Positions 57,328 to 64,000 of a DNA stretch of 64,000 nucleotides are shown here, piece after piece; position 1 is the stretch's first letter, and every line of letters begins with the position of its first letter. The DNA comes from Aquarana catesbeiana. Its lineage: Eukaryota; Chordata; Amphibia; Anura; Ranidae. The DNA lies in the NCBI RefSeq assembly GCF_042186555.1, contig NC_133325.1:90672982-90736981 (forward strand), in the 5' to 3' direction. The position numbers were made by a program, and so were the translations under genes. The notes under the pieces were generated by a model that was not told where the DNA came from, did no database searches, and saw only the letters and a list, made by a program, of their open reading frames with translations.

Positions 57328-58483
57328 CCCTTTCATGACTAAGCCTATTTTTTTGAAATGTGGTGTTTACAAGATAAAATCCGTATTATTTGCTAGAAAA
57401 TTACTTAGAGCCCCCAAACATTATATATTTTTTTTTTTTTTAGCAGAGAATCTAGAGAATAAAATGTCGATTGTTGCAATACTTTATGTCACACGGTATT
57501 TGTGCAGCGGTGTTTTAAACACAACTTTTTGGGAAAAGGGACACTTTCATGAATTTAAAAAAAAAAAAAAAAACAGTAAAGTTACCCCAATTTTTTTTTT
57601 GAGTAAATAGATACCAAACATGTCACGCTTTATAATTGCACGCACTCGTGGAATGGCGACAAACTACAGTACCTAAAAATCTCCATAGGCGACGCTTTAA
57701 TTTTTTTTTACGGTTACCAGGTTAGAGTTACAGAGGAGGTCTAGTGCTAGAATTATTGCTCTCGCTCTGACGATCGCGGTGATACCTCACATGTGTGATT
57801 TGAACACCGTTTACATATGCGGGCGCGACTTCTGTATGCATTTTCTTTCCTGCGTGAGCTCGCGGGGACGGGGGGGCATTTTAAAAATGTTTTCTTATTT
57901 ATTTTATATTTATTAATTGTGTTTTAAAAAAAAATTATTTTGATCACTTTTATTGCTGTCACAAGGAATGTAAACATCCCTTGTGACAGTAATAGGTGGT
58001 GACAGGTACTCTTTATGGTCTAAAAGACCCCCGATCCCTCCTTTGCACTTCAAAGTATTCAGATCGCTGAAAACGGTGATTCTGAATACTGTGTTTTTTT
58101 TTTTTAAACCGGCGCCATTGGCAGCCGAGTAAATGGGAAGTGACATCACTTCCGTGTTTACTATTAGGAGGCTGGAACAAAGCCATTCGTGGCTTCGTTC
58201 CAGTCCGTCCCCAGCAGCCGGAGACGGCCGAATGGTTATTGGGCCTCCCGATGGAACGGGAGGCCCGGTAAGAGTGGCGGGGGGACGGGACGTCCCCTCC
58301 TGCTCCTCTGGTATAACAGCCGAGCGGCTTTTAGCCGCATCAGTTGTTATAACTGGATAGCCGATCGCCAGCTCTAAAAGACAGTACTGGGATAATGCCT
58401 GCAGCTGCGGGCATCATCCCGGTATAACCCCGGAAAGCCGAGTACGCACATCTGCGTACGCTCGGCAGGAAGGGGGTTTGATA
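57328..58483. mobile_element. TTAA-family element, right end uncertain
   Basis: TTAA at 57324-57327 precedes CCCTTTCATGACTAAGCC. It contains GAAAATTACTTAGAGCCCCC, GGCGACAAACTACAG, AGAATTATTGCTCTCGCTCT and AACATCCCTTGTGACAG, the reverse-oriented 2198-3384 family. It ends near CTCGGCAGGAAGGGGG without a clear TTAA. Confidence 0.55.
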
Positions 58484-59157
58484 CCGTTTTAAATCCAGCA
58501 ATGCAGTCTTATCCTGCTCTGCACATGCTCAGTTGCTCTCTTTTTTAACACTGTACCACAAATCAGAACCACTAGAGGCCAATCTGCTGACTGCCTAAAG
58601 ATTTACTGCTGCTCAGGGACTCTGGACTTAAGCAAAATGGCAACCTCCAGCAAGAAGAAACAGGAACAATGATGGAGGCAATTTACAGCAAACACTAATA
58701 ATTTTGCTACCAAAATTAATGTGGAATGTACTGCACGTCATCAAGTTCACATGTGGAAAAAGAACCCCGGGCCAAGAAGGTGAGAGCGTATCTGCGGAGG
58801 GAACAAACAGGCTCAGGTGAGTAAAACTGAGGAAAAAGGTCAAAAAACATGAGTGATTACAACCCCTTTCATTTGTGTGCAATAAGAACCCTCCCCAAAA
58901 CATATTTCAATGAGACCCCAGATAATAAATTTGGGGGGTTTTGCGGTTTGTCACATGGTATGTGTACAGTGGTTTTTCAAATGCAATTTTTGGGAAAAAT
59001 ACACTGTTTTAATGCAAAAAAAAAAAATACATAACCCAATTTTTTGTAAAATTTAAAAGATGTTACGCTGAGCAAATAAATACCAAACATGTCATGCTTT
59101 AAAATTGTGCACTCCCATGCAACAAAGTACATTTTTCTATCCATGGGTGACGTTTTA
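58484..59157. other. repeat fragments, no gene seen
   Basis: 58840-59157 is a further degraded fragment of the same family (AAATACCAAACATGTCATGC, CATGGGTGACGTTTTAAAG). 58490-58830 looks repetitive but was not assigned. Confidence 0.4.
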
Positions 59158-59460
59158 AAGGAGAAGTCCAACCTGAGCTTCTCCTATGGGTCACAGGAGT
59201 ACAATCCGTTTTACACTCCTGTGACCCGTTTTCGGCAGAGATTGGTCTGATCTCCGCTGACGTCACCAGGATCAGTCAAGGTACCGCGTCAGCCCAACTT
59301 AGGAAGTCTGGACCCGACCAGCTGCCTGGACTGATGGCAGTCTCAGCAAGCCGTACGTAAAATAAACTATTAGTGAGGATCGCTGAGGAGCAGAAAAAGT
59401 TGGGCAGATCACAAGTTATCGATCACCGATCTAGATAATGTACCTGGGTAATAAAATGTT
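59158..59460. repeat. interspersed repeat, copy 1
   Basis: It starts AAGGAGAAGTCCAACCTGAG, with a hairpin GGAGTACAATCCGTTTTACACTCC-type and CTCCGCTGACGTCACCAGG. It is paralogous to 59752-60060 in direct orientation, about 594 bp apart. Confidence 0.6.
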
Positions 59461-59751
59461 TTTGTTTTTTTATTGTAAAAGAGGGCAACATAAAACTAGT
59501 GCGATATTTGACACTGTTTTTCATATACCAATGCGTCAATATCTGATTCCATGGCTGTAGCAGCAATTCTCAAGATGCTCATCAGATATCTTGGTTCTAA
59601 TTTTGCCCCTTTCGTGTGCCTCATCCTTGAGGATAGTTGCTCACAAATATAGGTGCTGCCAAAAACTAATGACAGGAATAATTTAAAAAAAAAAAAAAAA
59701 AAAAAAAGGCAAGATTGTGAAGAGTGGGATATTTTTCTTTGGGAAGATTAA
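59461..59751. other. spacer between two repeat copies
   Basis: It is AT-rich with an A run at 59682-59707. There is no gene. Confidence 0.4.
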
Positions 59752-60060
59752 AAGGAGAAGCCCAGCCTGAGCTCCTCCTAAGGGGTCACAGGAGTGCAAT
59801 TCATTTTGCACTCCTGTGATCTGTTTTCAGCAGAGAGCGGTCTGAAGTCCGTTCCCTGCTGACGTCACCAATATCAGTCCAGGAACCGCATAATCCCAAC
59901 TCTGGATCCGCAAGGTGCCTGGACTGATGGCCACTCCTTGCTCCAATGAGCGTGGAGAAGCAGAGGAGGAGAGCTGCTGACCCTGCTCAGGGAGCAGTGA
60001 GAACCAAGCCATCGGTGGTGTTCAATCGCTTGGTTCTCAGTGCAGACCCTGGGGGACCGA
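59752..60060. repeat. interspersed repeat, copy 2
   Basis: AAGGAGAAGCCCAGCCTGAG and GCTGACGTCACCAATATCAG parallel copy 1. A GGAGTGCAATTCATTTTGCA hairpin is present. The flanking words GGTGCCTGGACTGATGGCC are shared with copy 1. Confidence 0.6.
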
Positions 60061-60440
60061 TGCTGCATCCACCCAAGTATAAAACTACAATAACACCCCC
60101 CCTCTCAAACCCATACTTCTCTTTTAAACTTATTGACAGTATCTTTTTTTTCCTTTGGCTGCATGTGCTCATCAAGCATAAAAGCATTTTTACGAAAAAA
60201 AAAAAACTTTTTTTTTTTTTTTTTTAAAGGTTTTACGATTTTGTGTTGGGTCGCATTCACAGCTGCCTGCGGCCACAGGTTGGACGCCCCTCTTCTTGGG
60301 TATTGCAGGTATAACATACATCCCCATATTATTGGCTACTTTCCCAATGGAAATCTCCTACACACAGCAACAATGTTTTTAGGTAGATGGTAACAAAAGT
60401 ACACCCCCCCCCCCCTTCATGAAATAAATATTCCCCGATA

Positions 60441-60700
60441 CAGTGCCTTGAAAAAGTATTCATACCCCTTTAAATTTGTCACATTGTCATGTTACAATCA
60501 AATATGTATTTTATTGGAATTTTATGTGCAAGACTAACAAAGTGACACATTGTGACGTTGAAGGAAAATAAATGAATGATTTTCATAATTTTTTTTACAA
60601 ATAAATATGTGAAAAGTGTGGCATGCATTTGAATTCAGCCCCTTTTACTCTGATACCCCTAACTAAATTGTAGTGGAACCAATTGCCTTCAGAAGTCTCT
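60441..60700 (+). mobile_element. Tc1-like terminal fragment (third family)
   Basis: TA then CAGTGCCTTGAAAAAGTATT, with TACCCCTTTAAATTTGTCAC following, is the left terminal sequence of a common vertebrate Tc1-like family. It runs about 250 bp with no transposase and stops near CAATTGCCTTCAGAAGTC. Confidence 0.75.
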
Positions 60701-60754
60701 TTTTACAAAAGGATTTTATTAATATTCAATCCAACAGATGAGCTCAACAGTTAA

Positions 60755-61687
60755 CCACTTAAGCCCCGGACCATTTGGCTGGCCAAAGACCAGAGCATTT
60801 TTTGCGCTGCGTCGCTTTAACTGACACTTGCGGTCATGCGACGTGGCTCCCAAACAAAATTGACGTCCTTTTTTCCCCCTACAAATAGAGCTTTCTTTTG
60901 GTAGCATTTGATCACCTCTGCAGTTTTTATTTTTTGCACCATAAAAAAAAAAAAAAACAGCAAGTTTGAAAAACAAAAAAAACAAAAAAACACACACTAT
61001 ATTTACTTTTTGCTATAACAAATATCCCAAATGAAAGAAAAAAAAAAAAAAAAAAAATTTCCTTAGTTTAGGTTGATATGTATTCTACTTTTTTGAACCA
61101 AAGATATATCAAGCATATATTGATTGGTTTGCGCAAAAGTTATAAAGTCTACAAAATAGGGGATTTATGGCACTTTATTTTTAATAGTGATGGCGGCGAT
61201 CTGCGATTTTTATCGTGACTGACATTGCGGTGGATATATCGGACACTTTTGACACTATTTTGGGACCATTGACATTTATACAGCTATCAGTGCTATAAAT
61301 ATGCACCGATTACTGTGTAAATGTCACTGGCAGGGAAGGAGTTAACACTAGGGGGCAATTAAGGGGTTAAATGTGTTACCTAGGGAGTCATTCTAAATGT
61401 GGGGGGGAGGGGACTGATTAGGGGAGGAGACCGATCGGTGTTCCTATATACTAGGAACACACGATCTGTCTCCTCTCCCCTGACAGGATGTGGATCTGTG
61501 TGATCCACATTCCTGCTCTGTCACTAGCGAATGCCCGGCAGACATCGCAGCCGGCAGGCACATGCATCAGCTCCTCAGTGACACGGCGGGCACGCTCACC
61601 CCCTATACCGCCGAGGAGGTCATGACGCCTGCCCAGGATGGAAGATCTCATCTGCGGATGTCATATGACTGAGTGGTATTGAAGTGG
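60755..61687. mobile_element. TTAA-type element with intact flanks
   Basis: TTAA occurs at 60751-60754 and 61688-61691. The termini are CCACTTAAGCCCCGGACC and TATTGAAGTGG. The interior is the inverse of 32030-33009 (AGAGCTTTCTTTTGGTAGCA, TTGATTGGTTTGCGCAAAAG, GGACAGACGATC-type words). It is one of the cleanest members in the window and is non-coding. Confidence 0.8.
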
Positions 61688-61859
61688 TTAAAGTAGTTCT
61701 GTACATTTTAGGTTTAATTTGCTCAGGTGAGGGTTTAAAGTGGTACTAAACTCCTGAATTTGATTCTTATCTGTAGATTAAATTAATATATCCTAAACGG
61801 TCACCATTTAGGAGATATGCACTTGGTTGGTAGCCGGTGACATCAACGGCACATACACT

Positions 61860-62230
61860 CTGAGCCTGGGTTCACACATGTGCGGTGCGAATTGAAGCTC
61901 AGGTTTCACTGGGAAGATAAAAATCAGTTGTTCAAAGGCTTCTCTGCTTTGTAGCTGCAGATCAGTGAGCAGGGAGAGGGGGAGGTGTAGTGAGAAGGAG
62001 AAAATCCTTGTTCAGAACGCAATGCATCTGCAAATCAGATGCTTTCTTATAGGAGGTAATGGGCTTGTAATTCGCACCACAATGCCCAAAAAACGCACAA
62101 GTTTTTTGTGCAATGCGAATGCAACGCACTTATGTGAACCAGATACAAATGAATGCATTTTAAAATGTCCTGCGAATTGGATGCAGTGTTATCCACATCT
62201 AATTCGCATAGGTGTGAACGGGGGCTGAAG
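61860..62230. mobile_element. MITE-like repeat with GCCTGGGTTCACAC ends
   Basis: GAGCCTGGGTTCACACATGT at the left faces AGGTGTGAACGGGGGCT at the right. Inner words AATTCGCACC and GCGAATTGGATGC are inverted. It has related ends to 23915 and 14410. Confidence 0.5.
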
Positions 62231-62825
62231 GAACAGCATACCCTTGCCATTACTTCAGAGCTCTGTGCCCTGGCCACGAGTCCCACGTGCATGCAACAGA
62301 GTGACATCAGCTCAGCCATTAAAGTTGTCGTAGACCCAGAAAGACCAGGTGAAGATGGAAGCCTCTGCAGCGGTGACAGCATGCCGCTGGAGGTCTTTGT
62401 TTTAAGGTAAGTCTTTCACTTTTTTTTTTTTTTTTTTTTTTTTAAATACCACTAACTTTTGAGATGAATAGTAATCTAAAAAAAATATGTCAATATTTTC
62501 TTCGTACTTTGTTTTATGCATGATAGGACTTGTAAATGTTTAATTACTATTATCTCAGTCCGATTGTTATTTTTTAGATCGTTACTTCAGGGTTCATTAA
62601 AAGGACAAGTTCACCTACCCCAACATGTTACACCCATTATTCAGGATGTAGCATTGTTCCGAAGAGGCCCCCCCCCCCCATATCTGCTGGTTGCTCTTCA
62701 GAACAAAAATACACTTACCTGCAAAAAAAAAAAAAAAAAATACCATTTATTTGTTAAAAAGGTGAACCTATCCTTTAAATACAGCAGTAGAAATGTAAAA
62801 AAGAAAACAGACACCACACATGTAA
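62231..62825. other. no gene seen
   Basis: A long T run (62420-62443) and a C run (62670-62679) are present. 62240-62410 has repeat-like texture. No exon is supported. Confidence 0.35.
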
Positions 62826-63885
62826 TAAAACTTTAATTTATTGATTTTTTGCTAAACATTAGGATTCCTCAAAAGACAGGATGAACAAATTCTTGCCCAA
62901 GCAATAAAAAGGTACTCACTCAAAATGTTTTCTCAAAGCCAAGATACCATTCTGAGGTCTGAGCAAAATATTCATAAGGCAGCCCATTCACTCTTTGGGA
63001 ACCAGCAACATCACAGCTGAGGCATCCAGTGCATAGCAGAACATAGCTGTCTTCAGGAACATTAGCCCAGTCTTCAAAACTACCATCCTGGACAGTTAAT
63101 GAGGGAAGCCATGCATTTTATTCTAAGAAATGGTTTACTTTTGGTAAAGGTTACTTTCCTTCAGTGAAGTTTCCCAGCAATGTCCACTTTTAGTGCGTCA
63201 GCCTGACTGGAATGGGTCACTTAAAGTACTTTTACTTTGCCTGGAGGTAGGTTTTACACAGAAGAACTGCAAAGGTAAGGTACCCCAAGCATTCATTACC
63301 CAAAACCTTACATTTTCAGTTCAAAGTGCACTTTGTATTTTCTTGAAAGTCAGCCATAGAGCTCAAAAATGGATGCTTGGGTCAAAAATGGGTAATAGCT
63401 AATACCCAATGTGTCACCTTAACCTTCACCCATTCACATTTACAAGGTAGTTCAATGATTTTCCAGGATCCTTAGAGACTGCATTTGCAGTTTGGCTCTG
63501 AATGTTTGCAAACATTTAAAAAGGACAAGACAATTACCTTCACATTTAGGACTAACTACCAGCTTGACAAAGTGAAGGCCATTTACAACTTTACATGTAC
63601 ATCTAGTAGAAGAATGAAGCCCAGAAATATGTGCCTCATGTCTCAGTGATGAGCTTATAGACTTGTACACAAAGAAATTTGGGCTGCTATTACCAATCTT
63701 ATAAATTGCTAGCTGCCATACTTCCTGAACAAATTCAACACCCGATCCCCACACCTTAAGTATGAAGATCAGGCACTCAGATCAGTACTTTAAGACACTG
63801 ACTAGGCACAAGTATGTAGCAACTGAAGATTGGACTAGAAACCTAGACTAGCAATAGCAGCCACCGTATCACTTAGACAAGTTCT
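62826..63885 (-). other. repeat-poor block, possible 3' UTR of a - strand gene
   Basis: This is the only kilobase-scale stretch without recognisable repeats. On the - strand it ends with AATAAA (62837-62842) followed about 15-20 nt on by a possible cleavage site, so it could be a 3' UTR transcribed from the right. In human, GPD1 lies upstream of COX14 on the same strand, which would place a frog GPD1 3' end to the right of COX14 on the - strand. No GPD1 coding sequence was seen, so the gene name is left blank. Confidence 0.3.
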
Positions 63886-64000
63886 CTAAAGCCAGCCATA
63901 GAGTGTTCAAATCTCGGCCGGTTCAGCAGGAACCACAGAGATACGAACCATGTATGAGCAGGCTGAATGTACCAAGTTGATCGATCAACTTGGGTACAAC
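63886..64000. repeat. partial interspersed repeat at window edge
   Basis: AAGCCAGCCATAGAGTGTTC, then TCTCGGCCGGTTCAGCAGGA and GATCGATCAACTTG have the style of a ranid MITE whose other end lies beyond the window. Confidence 0.4.

Noticed and set aside
63452..63754. 100-codon - strand frame, considered as a GPD1 exon
   Set aside because: The translation does not resemble glycerol-3-phosphate dehydrogenase or any protein I know; more likely UTR or non-coding.

Overview
The window reads as vertebrate nuclear DNA, most probably from a frog and with a repeat style I associate with ranid frogs. Two short coding exons match conserved vertebrate genes. Nearly everything else is transposon-derived or tandem-repetitive: TTAA-flanked piggyBac-like elements, hAT and Harbinger-type MITEs, Tc1 elements, and remnants of DIRS, L1/Tx1, CR1/L2-like and Penelope-like retroelements. 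The species call is an inference from repeat style; the gene calls rest on readable protein similarity.

Genes. The terminal coding exon of ceramide synthase 5 (CERS5) lies on the + strand at 10535-10684, followed by a 3' UTR that may run to about 11940. The single coding exon of COX14, a cytochrome c oxidase assembly factor, lies on the - strand at 24663-24839. The two genes converge tail to tail, the arrangement I know from human chromosome 12q13. Bases 1-10534 are then the last intron (or introns) of CERS5, 12-24.4 kb is the intergenic gap, and the region right of 24847 begins with the COX14 5' intron. The right edge (62.8-63.9 kb) is unusually repeat-poor and may hold the 3' UTR of the next - strand gene; GPD1 is the synteny-based guess, with no coding exon seen.

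Layout. 0-12 kb: CERS5 intron and 3' end, with a hAT MITE bearing a perfect 8-bp duplication, a LINE tail split by a TTAA element, and several other MITEs. 12-24 kb: TTAA elements, one nested inside another, and a decayed Tc1 nested in a further one. 24-31 kb: COX14, then a 5.5-kb TTAA element holding an internally deleted piggyBac transposase (N-terminus joined to the C-terminal cysteine-rich domain) and a large foldback. 31-34 kb: a TTAT-flanked element inside an older one. 34-39.6 kb: a 33-bp minisatellite of roughly 3.6 kb between inverted arms of a TTAA-family element. 40-44 kb: a polypurine higher-order tandem array abutting a - strand DIRS-like retrotransposon remnant. 44-49 kb: L1/Tx1 and Penelope-like (GIY-YIG) remnants, then a 431-bp tandem duplication. 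49-62 kb: more TTAA elements, Tc1 fragments and a hammerhead-like motif inserted in a Tc1 copy.

The elements form a stratigraphy: terminal inverted repeats and target-site duplications show which element landed in which. I see no intact autonomous transposon. The very long open reading frames at 34.8-38.6 kb come from a 33-bp unit, divisible by three and free of stops in several frames, and are not treated as genes.
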